A DNA stretch of 64,000 nt from assembly GCA_963823075.1 (NCBI GenBank), contig CAWGKE010000001.1:620001-684000 (forward strand), written 5' to 3'. Below the pieces are notes generated by a model, which made no database searches, was not told where the DNA came from, and saw only the letters and a list, made by a program, of their open reading frames with translations. Made by a program: the position numbers and the translations under genes. Each line of letters begins with the position of its first letter. The first letter of the stretch is position 1. Below, piece by piece: positions 8,714 through 18,382 of this stretch. Source of the DNA: UBA4732 sp963823075 (GTDB taxonomy: Bacteria; Planctomycetota; Planctomycetia; Gemmatales; Gemmataceae).

Positions 8714-10510
8714 ATGGAACCACTGTCCGCCCGTGCGCTGATCGGGCAGCTGGGCGACGACCTCGGCTGGCTGGAGATGCACTGCCGTGAGCAACCCGAC
8801 CAGGCCACGGCCGCGGTACGGCTGCGCCTGGCCGGGGCCCTGGTGCGCAACTGCGTCGGCCCCGCCATCGACGACCAGCCGCCGACGCCGCTCCACGTCG
8901 TCGTCATGGGCGGCGCCGGGGCCGGCAAGAGCACCGTGGCCAACCTGCTCAGCGGCGCCCAGGCGGCCGAGTCCAACCCGCAGGCCGGGTTCACCCGGCA
9001 CCCCGTCGCCTACACCAGCGTCAGCGGTCCACTCGCCTGGGCCGGCCACATCGGCTTCCTCGGCCCGCTCCAGCGCCTTACCAATCCGACGCCGGCCAGC
9101 CTCGACGAGGACGTTTATCAGGTCCGCCGCGTCCCGGCCGATCCGACCACTTACGACCTCCTCAAAGACTTCGTTGTGTGGGACTGTCCCGACATGACCA
9201 CCTGGGCGGCGGTCGGCTACATCCCGCGCCTCCTCGAAGCCGCCGCCCTGGCCGACGTGATCGTCTTCGTCGCCTCCGACGAGCGCTACAACGACGAGGT
9301 CCCGACCCAGTTTCTGAAACTGATCCTGGAGGCCGGTAAGCCGGTGGTCGTGGTGCTGACCAAGATGCGCGAGGCCGACGCCGCCCCGCTCATCGCCCAC
9401 TTCCAGCAGGAGGTCGTTTCGCGCCTGCCGCCCGGCGTCGTCGGCTGCTACGCCATTCCGTTCCTGAAACCGGCCCAGCTCGCCGACCCGGCCCGGCAAG
9501 CGGCGAAGTACCGCATTCCCATCCTGAATCAGGTGGCGGTGCTGGGCAGTCCGCCCGCCCTGGGTCGCCGCCGCAGCGTCTTCGGCGCCGACCGCTATCT
9601 TGTGCAGGGGCTGCCCGACCTGCTCAGCGTGGCCCGGCGCGACCTCGACGCGCTGGAGGGGTGGCAGGCGCTCGTGCAGAACGGCCGCAACGAATTCGTA
9701 ACGCGCTACAACCGCGAATACCTCAACAGCGAAAAATTCCGCGGTTTCGACGACGCGCTGATCCGACTGATGGAACTGCTGGAACTGCCGGGAATCGGCC
9801 GAATCCTGAGCGGGACGCTATGGCTGTTGCGCACGCCGTACCGGCTGCTGCGCGGTCTCGCCAAGCGGATGCTCAGCCGGCCGGAGGAGCTGAGCCGGCC
9901 CGAGCAGCCGGTGCTGGAAGACGCCTATAACGGCTGGATCGACATGCTCCGCAAGGAGGCGGCCCGCCGGGCGGAGTCGCACCCAGTGTGGGCGCACGTC
10001 TCGCAGGCCTTCCATTCCGGCGGCCTGACCGAGCAGGCGCGAGAGTTGTTTCAGAAGTCGATGCGCTCTTTCCAGTCGTGCGAGGCGGAGGAGGTGGAGC
10101 GGACGGCCCGCGACATCTACGAGCAGCTGGAAAAGCGGCCGGCGGTGCTGAACACACTCCGCGGGGGCAAGCTCGCGCTGGACGTGGCCACGGTGGCCGG
10201 ATCGATCACGGCTGCCGTCGCGGCCGGCTGGCCCTGGGGCGTAGATCTCCTCATCGCACCGCTTGTCGCCTCGCTGACGCACCAACTCGTCGAACTGCTC
10301 GGCTGGCAGGTCGTGGACGCCCAGCGTGAGGCGACGCGGCACCGGCAGCAGGTGTTGCTCAAGCAGCATCTGTCGGAGCCGATGGCCCAGTGGCTGACGA
10401 AATGGCCGGCGACCGGCGGTTCCTCGTTCGAGCGGCTGCAACAGGCGCTGCGCCGCATCCCCGAGGCGATGCAGCAGCTCGACGCACGGGTACGCGCGTT
10501 GAAGAGTTAG
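8714..10510 (+). CDS. dynamin-like/large P-loop GTPase, first of a tandem pair
   Basis: A 598-residue protein. G1 loop GGAGAGKST at about residues 70-78, a Thr-containing switch (GFTRHPVAY), G3 DCPDMTTW (about 157) and G4 VLTKMREAD (about 215) define a P-loop GTPase with an atypical TKxR in place of NKxD. The C-terminal half is helical with an Arg-rich region and hydrophobic helices around 490-530 (VAGSITAAVAAGWPWGVDLLIAP), suggesting membrane association. A second GTPase with the same architecture begins 11 bases downstream. Paired large GTPases are common among bacterial dynamin-like proteins, but assignment to that family is an inference. It could equally be a dispersed YfjP/GTP_EngC-like GTPase. 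Confidence 0.75.
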   Translation: MEPLSARALIGQLGDDLGWLEMHCREQPDQATAAVRLRLAGALVRNCVGPAIDDQPPTPLHVVVMGGAGAGKSTVANLLSGAQAAESNPQAGFTRHPVAYTSVSGPLAWAGHIGFLGPLQRLTNPTPASLDEDVYQVRRVPADPTTYDLLKDFVVWDCPDMTTWAAVGYIPRLLEAAALADVIVFVASDERYNDEVPTQFLKLILEAGKPVVVVLTKMREADAAPLIAHFQQEVVSRLPPGVVGCYAIPFLKPAQLADPARQAAKYRIPILNQVAVLGSPPALGRRRSVFGADRYLVQGLPDLLSVARRDLDALEGWQALVQNGRNEFVTRYNREYLNSEKFRGFDDALIRLMELLELPGIGRILSGTLWLLRTPYRLLRGLAKRMLSRPEELSRPEQPVLEDAYNGWIDMLRKEAARRAESHPVWAHVSQAFHSGGLTEQARELFQKSMRSFQSCEAEEVERTARDIYEQLEKRPAVLNTLRGGKLALDVATVAGSITAAVAAGWPWGVDLLIAPLVASLTHQLVELLGWQVVDAQREATRHRQQVLLKQHLSEPMAQWLTKWPATGGSSFERLQQALRRIPEAMQQLDARVRALKS

Positions 10511-10521
10511 GGGAGGCGCTC

Positions 10522-12405
10522 ATGACCGATCAACCGTCGCCGTCGCCCCCGCCGGACGCCCCCCTGCTTCGCACGCTCGCCCCCGCCCTGCGCGGGCTGG
10601 AGGGCGGGCTGCGGGCGTGGCTCGACGGGCCGCGCCGGTACCCGCTGTCCACGATCGCTCGGGCGGCGCTGGAAGGCATGGCGGCCGACCTGCGGCGGCA
10701 GGCCGACTCCCTCGAAATGGACCGGCCGCTGCTCACCGTCGTTCTCATGGGAGGAACCGGAGTCGGAAAGTCGTCGCTGCTGAACGCCCTGGCCGGCGGC
10801 GCCGTCGCCCGCGCCTCGTTCGCCCGGCCGACCACCCGCGATCCGGTCGTCTATTACCATGAATCGGTCAATCCCGACCGGCTCGACCCGGCCCTGCGCC
10901 ACTGCCGCCTGGCGCCGCACGACCGGCCGTCGCTGGCGCAGAAGGTGATCGTCGATACGCCCGACCTCGACAGCAACGACCTCGCCAACCGCGAGAAGCT
11001 GTACCACGTCCTGCCGGTGGCCGACGTAGTGCTGTACGTCGGCTCGCAGGAAAAGTACCACGACGAGATCGGCTGGCAGCTGTTCCTGCAGCAGCGGAAG
11101 CGGCGGGCGTTCGCCTTCGTTATGAACAAGTGGGACCGCTGCGTCCACGGCGCCGGCAGCGGTCTGCGGCCCGATGAAGATCTGTTGCGCGACCTGAAAT
11201 CGGAGGGTTTCGAGAACCCGCTGCTGTTCCGCACCTGCGCCCAGGCGTGGCTCGACGCGGCTTCGCCGTCGGCGGACGGGGAGGCGCCAGTCGCCCGGCT
11301 GACGCCGCCGGACCTGCCGGAAGGCGAGCAGTTCGCGGAGCTGCTGCAATGGCTGGAGATGGGCCTGACGCGGCTGGAGATCGAGTCGATCAAGGCTCGC
11401 GGCGTGGGACAGCTTCTATCGCAATTGGAGCATTCCCTGCAAGAGGCCAGTCCGCCCGACCTCGCCGAAGCGGCGGAGCGGACGCGCAAGGCGTGGTCGG
11501 CGCCGCTGACCGAAGAGGCGGTCGCGACGACCGAGGTGCTGCTCAACACGCTGGAGCCGTACCAGGCGGAGATCGAGCACCATTTCACCGTGGAGGGCCA
11601 GCGTCAGTTTCGCGGCCTCATGGCCGGCTACTTGCACACGGTGAACCGCATTCACTATCTCGGCGCCGGCGTCCGCGACCGCATCCCGTTCTTGCCCAAA
11701 CCGCGCGACGCGGTGAACGCCCCGGCGCGGTGGGACGCGACGCGGTTCGCGCGGGCGTGCAGCGACGTGGCGGGTAACCGCCAGCTCGACTCACGCGCCA
11801 AGGCCCTGGCGAACCGCCTCCTGGTGGAGGCCGACGCGCAGGGGTTCGCCCTCAAGGTGCTGGCCGACCCGGTGGAGGCCGTGTCGAAGACCGACTGGCG
11901 ACAGCGCTACGCCCAGGCGATGAGCGAGGTGCTGCACGAAGTCGAGAAGCGGCGCAGCGAACCGACGGGGCCGCGCCGCTACGTCCGCGCCGTGCTGGTG
12001 CTGCTGGCCAACTGGGTCCCGCCGGCCGCGTTCATCGCCGCCATCGTGGTTTTCCTGCTCCAGGCGTTCAAGGCGTGGGGGCCGGCGACGGCGCCCCTCG
12101 GCCTCTGGGATTTCTTCCAACCCTTTGCGGTGCTGCTGGCCGTGCTGGTCATCCTGCACGTCCTGATCGCCTTACTGCTGCCGCTGCGCTGGGCGGCCAT
12201 CCGCGGCGACTTCCAGACGCGGCTCCAGGAGCGGCTGTTCCGGGAGCTGGAGAACGTGTACGGCCCGGTGCCGGCGGACGTGGCGGCGGTGTTGGAGGCG
12301 GAGCGGCGGCAAGTGGAGAAGCTGGCCGGCGAGACGCGCGAGGTGTCGTCGTGGCTGGAAAAGCGGGAGCAGTCGGCGAGCGTCGCCGGGCTGTACGGAA
12401 AATGA
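10522..12405 (+). CDS. dynamin-like/large P-loop GTPase, second of a tandem pair
   Basis: A 627-residue protein. G1 GGTGVGKSS (about residues 76-84), RPTTRDPVVYYHE as switch I, G3 DTPDLDSND (about 146) and a canonical G4 NKWD (about 205). A long helical region follows, with two membrane helices near the C-terminus (VLVLLANWVPPAAFIAAIVV and FAVLLAVLVILHVLIALLL) and a final coiled-coil tail. The GGGAGG ribosome-binding site sits just after the first GTPase's stop, so the two are translated as an operon. The shared plan with the upstream protein suggests an ancient duplication; the two may form a heteromeric membrane-remodelling or membrane-sensing complex. That role is inference. Confidence 0.78.
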   Translation: MTDQPSPSPPPDAPLLRTLAPALRGLEGGLRAWLDGPRRYPLSTIARAALEGMAADLRRQADSLEMDRPLLTVVLMGGTGVGKSSLLNALAGGAVARASFARPTTRDPVVYYHESVNPDRLDPALRHCRLAPHDRPSLAQKVIVDTPDLDSNDLANREKLYHVLPVADVVLYVGSQEKYHDEIGWQLFLQQRKRRAFAFVMNKWDRCVHGAGSGLRPDEDLLRDLKSEGFENPLLFRTCAQAWLDAASPSADGEAPVARLTPPDLPEGEQFAELLQWLEMGLTRLEIESIKARGVGQLLSQLEHSLQEASPPDLAEAAERTRKAWSAPLTEEAVATTEVLLNTLEPYQAEIEHHFTVEGQRQFRGLMAGYLHTVNRIHYLGAGVRDRIPFLPKPRDAVNAPARWDATRFARACSDVAGNRQLDSRAKALANRLLVEADAQGFALKVLADPVEAVSKTDWRQRYAQAMSEVLHEVEKRRSEPTGPRRYVRAVLVLLANWVPPAAFIAAIVVFLLQAFKAWGPATAPLGLWDFFQPFAVLLAVLVILHVLIALLLPLRWAAIRGDFQTRLQERLFRELENVYGPVPADVAAVLEAERRQVEKLAGETREVSSWLEKREQSASVAGLYGK

Positions 12406-12429
12406 ATCCCTTCTCAAGCGGTCCAGAAC

Positions 12430-13425
12430 ATGGCGGATGGTAAATGGATTGATGGGCTGACGGCCGACACGCCGCTGACGAAGGCCGCGGAGACGGTGCT
12501 GTCGGTGCGGCTGCGCACGGTCGGCGACGCCCTGCCCAAAGCGGCGCAGGAAGCGGACAAGGACCCGGAACACGTCCACCAGCTGCGCGTGGCGACGCGG
12601 CGGGCCGACGCCGCCCTTCGGATCTTCGAGCCGTGCCTGCCGAAGAAGGTCCACAAGGCGGCGCGGAAACGGCTGCGGCGGCTGCGGCGGGCGGCCGGGG
12701 AGGCGCGGGACTGGGACGTGTTCCTGATCGCCCTGGCCGAGCGGCGGCCGACCCGCCCGGAGAAGGAGCAAGCAGGGCTGAACTTCTTGTTCGGCTACGC
12801 CTATGGCCATCGAACCGCGGCGCAGGGCGACCTGGAGGCGGTCGGGACGGAGGAGCACTCGGGTTTCACCTCCTTCCGCGACGAGACGACGGCGGCCGTG
12901 CGACCGGCGGACGATCTGCCGGTGGACGCAAACCTGGTGGACCTCGGCCGGCCGCTGCTGACCGGGTTGCTGCGCGAGCTGGAATGGACGGCGACCGGGA
13001 ACCTGGAGGATTACTCCCACCTGCATCAGGTGCGGATCGCGGGCAAACGGCTGCGGTACGCGATGGAGGTGTTCGCGGATTGCTTTTCGCTGTCATTCCG
13101 GGAATCGCTGTACCCGCGCGTGGAGGAGATGCAGGAGGTGCTGGGCCGGGCCAACGACAGCCACGTCGGCGAGGGCCGGCTGACGGACCTGCGCGGGCGG
13201 ATGAAGCGCGGCTGGGCGGCAGAGTGGAAGCGGGTGCAGGCGGGCGTCGAAAGCCTGCTGCGCTTCCACCAGCGGCGGCTGCCGCAGGAGCGGAAGCGGT
13301 TTTTGCAATGGTGGGAGGGGTGGCAGAAGACGGGGGCGCCGGCGCTGACGGCGATGCTGGGGGGCGACGGGGCGACGCCTGAAGCGGCTGCCGCCATGAC
13401 TACGAAGGCGGGTGCGTCCGGTTAG
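12430..13425 (+). CDS. CHAD domain protein
   Basis: A 331-residue protein with the conserved histidine alpha-helical domain: VHQLRVATRRADAALRIFEP (about residues 49-68), RLRRLRRAAGEARDWDVFL, and the second half-repeat LHQVRIAGKRLRYAMEVFADCF (about 199-220) ending in LGRANDSHVG. CHAD proteins bind inorganic polyphosphate through the conserved His and basic residues and localise to polyphosphate granules. It lies 24 bases after the second GTPase and has its own terminator, so the three genes likely form one operon. This raises the possibility of a polyphosphate-linked role for the GTPases. Confidence 0.88.
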   Translation: MADGKWIDGLTADTPLTKAAETVLSVRLRTVGDALPKAAQEADKDPEHVHQLRVATRRADAALRIFEPCLPKKVHKAARKRLRRLRRAAGEARDWDVFLIALAERRPTRPEKEQAGLNFLFGYAYGHRTAAQGDLEAVGTEEHSGFTSFRDETTAAVRPADDLPVDANLVDLGRPLLTGLLRELEWTATGNLEDYSHLHQVRIAGKRLRYAMEVFADCFSLSFRESLYPRVEEMQEVLGRANDSHVGEGRLTDLRGRMKRGWAAEWKRVQAGVESLLRFHQRRLPQERKRFLQWWEGWQKTGAPALTAMLGGDGATPEAAAAMTTKAGASG

Positions 13426-13457
13426 CGCGCTAACGCGCGTATTTTGTCTTTTTTTGC
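13421..13457 (+). terminator. intrinsic terminator after the CHAD gene
   Basis: The palindrome GTTAGCGCGCTAAC (13421-13434) overlaps the CHAD stop codon and is followed by TATTTTGTCTTTTTTT. Confidence 0.7.
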
Positions 13458-13540
13458 TTGCACTTGCACCGAAGACACGTTGACATGGTGGTAGGCGGAG
13501 ACAGGTGTTTCCTCCCACCCCACTTACAACAGGTGCAAGT

Positions 13541-13933
13541 ATGAAAACTCGTCTGTTCGTCGGTCTGACCGCCCTCGCCTTCGCCGTGATCGCCGGCGGC
13601 TGGCTGATGGGCGACGACAAGAAGCCGGACGACCCTCCCAAGGTCAAGGGGGTGCTGCCGGCGCACTATAAGAAGCTCGGCCTTTCCGATGCACAGATCC
13701 AGAGCATTTACAAAATAGAGGCGACGTACAAGGACAAGATCGACGCGCTCCAGCAGCAAATCGACGACCTCAAAAAGACGGAACACACGGAAGTCGAAAA
13801 CGTCCTCACCGACGCCCAGAAGACCGCCCTCAAGGCCCTGCTGACCGGCGACCCGCCGCCCCCAGACAAGGACAAGCCGGCGCCGCCGCCGGACAAGGAC
13901 AAGACCCCGCCGCCTCCGGTCAAGGACAAGTAA
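13541..13933 (+). CDS. small secreted Spy/LTXXQ-like helical protein with Pro-Lys tail
   Basis: A 130-residue protein. A signal peptide (KTRLFVGLTALAFAVIAGGWLMG) is followed by YKKLGLSDAQIQSIYKIEATY...IDALQQQIDDLKKTE...LTDAQKTALKALL, an alpha-helical arrangement seen in many planctomycete exported proteins related loosely to Spy/LTXXQ repeats. The tail is made of DPPPPDKDKPAPPP-type repeats. The start at 13541 gives a proper signal peptide. The words ACTTGCACC (about 13463) and GGTGCAAGT (about 13532) form an inverted pair upstream of the start, a possible regulatory site. Function unknown; metal- or envelope-stress binding is a guess from the fold. Confidence 0.7.
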   Translation: MKTRLFVGLTALAFAVIAGGWLMGDDKKPDDPPKVKGVLPAHYKKLGLSDAQIQSIYKIEATYKDKIDALQQQIDDLKKTEHTEVENVLTDAQKTALKALLTGDPPPPDKDKPAPPPDKDKTPPPPVKDK

Positions 13934-13950
13934 GCAGCGCCGAAAATGTC

Positions 13951-14018
13951 AGAGCGCGACCGTCAGGGAGCGGGAAAGGTCCAGGAACCTTGCTCCGCTC
14001 CCTCACGGTCGCGGCTCT
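13951..14018. terminator. bidirectional hairpin between convergent genes
   Basis: AGAGCGCGACCGTCAGGGAGCGG and the near-complementary CCGCTCCCTCACGGTCGCGG arm form a strong stem over an 18-base loop, between the stops of the secreted protein and the ThuA protein. The sequence style (GCGACCGT.AGGGAGCGG) suggests a dispersed genomic repeat used as a terminator. Confidence 0.65.
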
Positions 14019-14028
14019 GTTTGCCCCC

Positions 14029-17000
14029 TCACGGTAGGCTCTCCACCGTGACCGCCATCACCACCGGCGCCGTGTCGTCGTCGCCCTTGACGAACTCGAT
14101 CGTGTCGATCTTGTCCGTCCGCTCCGGCTTGATCGAGAGATAGCGGATCTGCTGACCCCGCAACTTGAACGCCAGCTGCGACTCCGGCACGTCCACCACG
14201 CGGATATAGTCGGCCATGTGGACGCCGTTCAGGAGCGGGTGATCTTCCGTCTTTCCGTCGGCGTAGTGCAGCCGCACGATCATCGACGTGGTTCCTTTCT
14301 TGCTGTACGGGTAGCACCAGCCGCCGACGCCGCTCAGCAGGTGAATCGCCTTGGCCGACCCGTTGCACGGCACCGTCGCCGACTTCGGCATCTGCTTCGA
14401 TACGTCGCCGCTGGGGCCGTACAGCTCGATCACATTGGGCACCGCCCCGTCGCGCGGGTCGATCACCTGGAACGGCACGCCGAACGCCGTTTGCGGACCC
14501 CATTTGGGGAAGATCAGCCGCTGTTCGTCGGCGTCCTTGCTGAGGAACATGCCCTGCACGCTGGCGATCGTCGCGGCCTTGCCCAGCGGCAACGGGAAAA
14601 ACTTGTCGCGCACCGTCAGGAACTCCAGCACCGCCAGCAGGTCGTCCTGACTCAATTTCTCGAAGCCCTCCGGCATCAGTGAGAGCTTCGTGGCCTTGAA
14701 TTCGTCGATGTCCTCGCGCAGCACGTCGTGCTTCTTGGCCTCGCTGTCCATGAGTTCCACGCTCGTCTTTGTCTCCGACATCAGCAGCCCCGTCAGCACC
14801 CGGCCGTCCTTGGTCAGGATCGTGTACTGCCGGTAATTGCCCTCGACGGAACGGTTGGGGTCGAGGACGTCGATGGCCAGGTCGGCGCGCTCGCGGACGG
14901 CCATGCCGGTCAGGTCGGGGCCGATGTTGGCGCCGATGTCTCCGTGGCGGTGACACTTGGCGCAATTCTGCTCGAAGACCGTGCGGCCGCGGGCGGCGTC
15001 GCCGTGCCGCTTCAGCGCCGGCAGGAAGGCGTCCACCACCTTTTGGCGATCCGGATTGGGCAATCCTCCGCCCATCGCCAGCAGCTTCTTCGCTCGGCTG
15101 CTCACGGCCGCGTCCGGGTAGCGACTGAGCCGCTGGGCCTGCTCGACGCTGAGGTCGGCCCGGTCCACGCCGCCCTTTTCCACGGCGTCGAGCAGGGCGT
15201 TGGCCCAGGCCGGTCGCTTCAGCAGCATGTCCACCGCCGCCCCGCGACCGGCCGGCGTCAGCTGCGACCACCGTTTCGCCACGGCCGGCCCGACCGCCTC
15301 GGATGTGCTGTCCGCCAGCACGTCGAAGATCCCCGCGGTCAGCGCGGGGCCGGACTGCGGGCCGATCTGCTCCAGCACCGCCTTCAGCGATTCCTCGTCG
15401 CCGCCGAGGCTGATGAGGTCGCGGGCCGCCGCCAGCCGGGCGTCCTCCGGCAGCTTGTCGTCGGCCACGCGCTTCAGGTCGGCGTCGCGCAGCTTGCCGG
15501 TCGTGGCCCCCATCAACTTTTCTTGGCCCCAGCGCTTCGCCAGCTGGGCCAGCTGCGTCACGCCGGCCGGCGGCAGCTTCACGGCCAGCGCCGAGAAATC
15601 GGCCGAGGCCGCATCGTCCAGGGCCGGCCTGCGGTCTCGCGGCCAGCCCGCCGCCAGGCCCGCCAGCAGCGGCTCGACGGACGCCGGATCAGCCGATTTC
15701 AGGACCGCCAGGAGTTTTGACGCCGCGCCCTCCGGCGCCTGACGCGCCAGGTGTTCGGCCACGACGCGGATCGTCTTGGTGTACGTCGATTCCGCTTCTT
15801 TCGCCGGTTTGGCAGTAGCCGCGGCCAGCAGAAAATCCATGTCGTTCCGCGCCGCGGCAGCGACCAGCGCCGACGGAATCCACGGATCGCCGGCGTTCTT
15901 CGGGTCGAGGACCGCCGCCGTCACGGCCGCGGCCGCTTCCTTCGACGCCGGCATTTCGCTCAGTGCCAGCAGCGCTTCCAGCCGCACCGTCGCGTCCGGG
16001 TCGGCCGCGGACTTGGCGGCGAGGATTGCGGCCGCGCCCTCGGCGGTGCGCGGCATCACCGCCAGCCCGGCGCGGCGGACGCCGGGATTGGTGTTTGCCA
16101 GGCCCGCTTTCGCCGCGTCGAACGCCTCGCTCTTGTCGGAGGCGAGCGCCCCGAGGCCCTGCATCGTCCAGAGCGCGTGGAACGCCCCGGCCGCGCTCTT
16201 GCCGTCCTTCGCCACCGCCGCCAGCTGCGGCAGCACGTCCGTTTTGCCGCGCTCCACCAGCAGCCGCTGGGCGGTCATGCGCTGCCACATGTTCTCATGC
16301 GAAAGCGTTGCGACCAGCTCTTTTTCATCCGCCTTCGCGAAATCCACCTTGGGAGAGGGCTTGGCGCCCTTATAGACAATGCGGTAGATCCGGCCGTGCG
16401 TTTTATCGCGCAGCGGCGTCACGTAGGCGCCGCCTTTGCCGGTGTCGAAGCCCTTGGGCGTGGGATTGTGCTGGACGATGTAGTTGTACCAGTCGATCAC
16501 CCACAACGCCCCGTCCGGGCCGACCTCGGCGCAGACCGGGGCCGTCCATTCATCGTCGCTGGCCAGGATGTTCCAGCCGTCCTTTGCGACAAAACCGCTC
16601 CCCTGCGGCGTCAGCCAATCGACGTGGACCAAGTGGCCCGTCGGTTCGCACACAAACGCCGCCCGGTTCTCGTACTCTTCCGGGAAGCTATGGGCGGTAT
16701 AGAGGGCGTGGCCGGCGGCCGCGGTGAAGCCGCCGTGATTATCGACTTGACGGATCTTGTCCGTCACCGGATGAAACTTCTTGTGGTCCTCGATGCCCGC
16801 GCTGCCGGCGCCGTGCCAGCCGCGAACCGCCTCGAAATAGCGGTTCGGCACGCCCAGGAAGACGCTGTGCTGGTTGTTGGCCGTGGACGCGAACACCTCG
16901 CCCGTCTCGCTCAGACCCAAGCCCCAGGTGTTGTTGCTCGTCGAACTGAGGAATTCGAGGTCCGAGCCGTCTGGCTTCATGCGCCAGATTCCCTGACTAA

Positions 17001-18318
17001 AGCGGTAGTCCTTGCCGCCGATCTTGCCGTTGAAGCCGGAGTAGCCGACGGTGCCCCAGATCCAGTTGTCGAAGCCGTAGCGCAGGTTGCTCGGCCCGGC
17101 GTGGGTGTCTTGCACGCCCCAGCCGCGGAACAGCGTCTCGCGCACGTCGGCCTTGTCGTCGCCGTCGGTGTCCTTGAGGAACAGCGTCTCCGGCGCCTGC
17201 GTCACGATCACGCCGCCGCGGGCGAACGTCATGCTCGTCGGGATACTTAGACCCTCCGCGAAGACGGTGAACTTGTCCGCCTTGCCCGTCCCCTTCGTGT
17301 CTTCCAGGATCACGATGCGGTCGTGTCCCTTGCCGGGCGGCTGCTTGTCGTTGGGATAATCCACCGTCTCGGCGATCCACAGCCGGCCGCGGGCGTCCCA
17401 GGCCATGCAGATCGGCCGGTAGATGTCCGGGTCCGAAGCGAACAGCTGCACCTCGAAGCCCTCCGGCAAGTGCATGTGCTTCATCGACTCCGCCGGGTCG
17501 AGCGGCAGCTGCATCTTGCGCGTCGCCTGGTCGGATATCGTGCCCCACTTCTCGCCGGGCGGGTAGAACGGGATGTTGGCTTCCACGTATTCAAACGGCT
17601 TTACGTCCTTATCCTCAGGGATTTTGCCGGCCGACCAGCGCAGGCCCTGCTCCAGCAGCTTCTGAAACCCCTCGTTTGTCCATGTGTGCTCGTCGTGGCC
17701 GAGCGCGGTGTAGAAGACGCGGCCCTTGCCCTGGTTGCGGACCCAAGTGTACGGCTCGTACCCCCCCTGCTCTTCCCGCACCATCAGCACGCGGATGTCG
17801 GGGGCGAGCTGGTCGTGGACATAAGTTTCATCCCAGCTCTCAAAACTGCTCAAACCGCGCATGGCCGGGTGCTGGGCGTCGATGATCTTCGCGCGGAAGG
17901 TCCCGGTGTTGTGCCGCAGGAACCGGCCGCCGACGAGGGCCGTGTACTTGTCGCTGTTGCGGAAGCAGTTGGAGGCGCAATGGAGGGCGAAGAGGCCCTT
18001 GCCGCCCTCGACGAAATCCAGGAGCGCCGCCTCCGCCTTCGGCGGCAGGTCGCCGTGGTCGCGGAAGATCAGGAGCGCGTCGCACTTCCCCAGGCTTTCC
18101 GGCGTCAGAGCGGCGTCCACGTCCTCGGTGTAGTGGACGTCGATGCCGTCCTTCGCCAGGATCGGCGTGATGATCTTGGCCAGGTCGGCCGGCCGGTGAT
18201 GGCCGTCGTCGCCGAGCATCAGCACCGACAGCTTGGCCGGCTCCTCGCCGACGGCCGGTGCGGCCGCCAGCAGCGCCGCGGTCAGGACGGCCGCGGCGGC
18301 GGTAAGGTTGCGCCCCAT
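14029..18318 (-). CDS. giant secreted protein: ThuA domain, PVC-type beta-propeller, HEAT repeats, cytochrome c domain
   Basis: About 1429 residues. After the signal peptide (NLTAAAAVLTAALLAAAPAVG) comes a ThuA trehalose-utilisation-like domain (about 30-255: SVLMLGDDGHHRP, FALHCASNCF, GKGRVFYTALGHDEHTW). Next is the PVC-type membrane-bound dehydrogenase beta-propeller (about 280-640: HLPEGFEVQLFASDP, DARGRLWIAETVDYP), HEAT-like alpha repeats (about 650-1080), a haem domain with CAKCH near 1119 (FEQNCAKCHRHGDIG...GPDLTG), and a C-terminal beta domain. This modular set is typical of planctomycetes and verrucomicrobia and is thought to oxidise sugars or polyols in the periplasm. The start at 18318 (MGRNLTA) follows GAGGAAG and gives the signal peptide. 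A divergent ROK regulator lies next to it. Confidence 0.88.
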   Translation of the reverse strand: MGRNLTAAAAVLTAALLAAAPAVGEEPAKLSVLMLGDDGHHRPADLAKIITPILAKDGIDVHYTEDVDAALTPESLGKCDALLIFRDHGDLPPKAEAALLDFVEGGKGLFALHCASNCFRNSDKYTALVGGRFLRHNTGTFRAKIIDAQHPAMRGLSSFESWDETYVHDQLAPDIRVLMVREEQGGYEPYTWVRNQGKGRVFYTALGHDEHTWTNEGFQKLLEQGLRWSAGKIPEDKDVKPFEYVEANIPFYPPGEKWGTISDQATRKMQLPLDPAESMKHMHLPEGFEVQLFASDPDIYRPICMAWDARGRLWIAETVDYPNDKQPPGKGHDRIVILEDTKGTGKADKFTVFAEGLSIPTSMTFARGGVIVTQAPETLFLKDTDGDDKADVRETLFRGWGVQDTHAGPSNLRYGFDNWIWGTVGYSGFNGKIGGKDYRFSQGIWRMKPDGSDLEFLSSTSNNTWGLGLSETGEVFASTANNQHSVFLGVPNRYFEAVRGWHGAGSAGIEDHKKFHPVTDKIRQVDNHGGFTAAAGHALYTAHSFPEEYENRAAFVCEPTGHLVHVDWLTPQGSGFVAKDGWNILASDDEWTAPVCAEVGPDGALWVIDWYNYIVQHNPTPKGFDTGKGGAYVTPLRDKTHGRIYRIVYKGAKPSPKVDFAKADEKELVATLSHENMWQRMTAQRLLVERGKTDVLPQLAAVAKDGKSAAGAFHALWTMQGLGALASDKSEAFDAAKAGLANTNPGVRRAGLAVMPRTAEGAAAILAAKSAADPDATVRLEALLALSEMPASKEAAAAVTAAVLDPKNAGDPWIPSALVAAAARNDMDFLLAAATAKPAKEAESTYTKTIRVVAEHLARQAPEGAASKLLAVLKSADPASVEPLLAGLAAGWPRDRRPALDDAASADFSALAVKLPPAGVTQLAQLAKRWGQEKLMGATTGKLRDADLKRVADDKLPEDARLAAARDLISLGGDEESLKAVLEQIGPQSGPALTAGIFDVLADSTSEAVGPAVAKRWSQLTPAGRGAAVDMLLKRPAWANALLDAVEKGGVDRADLSVEQAQRLSRYPDAAVSSRAKKLLAMGGGLPNPDRQKVVDAFLPALKRHGDAARGRTVFEQNCAKCHRHGDIGANIGPDLTGMAVRERADLAIDVLDPNRSVEGNYRQYTILTKDGRVLTGLLMSETKTSVELMDSEAKKHDVLREDIDEFKATKLSLMPEGFEKLSQDDLLAVLEFLTVRDKFFPLPLGKAATIASVQGMFLSKDADEQRLIFPKWGPQTAFGVPFQVIDPRDGAVPNVIELYGPSGDVSKQMPKSATVPCNGSAKAIHLLSGVGGWCYPYSKKGTTSMIVRLHYADGKTEDHPLLNGVHMADYIRVVDVPESQLAFKLRGQQIRYLSIKPERTDKIDTIEFVKGDDDTAPVVMAVTVESLP

Positions 18319-18359
18319 TCTTCCTCTCCCTCGGTGGCTCGCCGGCGAGCGCCGGCACT

Positions 18360-18382
18360 TATTTTCATAAAGTGTGAAAATA
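18360..18382. promoter_or_regulatory. candidate ROK-regulator operator
   Basis: TATTTTCA (18360-18367), a 7-base spacer and TGAAAATA (18375-18382) form a perfect AT-rich inverted repeat in an otherwise GC-rich divergent intergenic region. NagC/Mlc-type ROK repressors bind sites with TTATTT...AAATAA symmetry, so this is a plausible site for the neighbouring ROK protein controlling both genes. Confidence 0.55.

Noticed and set aside
13480..13508. Promoter with TTGACA upstream of the small secreted protein
   Set aside because: No acceptable -10 hexamer lies 16-18 bases downstream.
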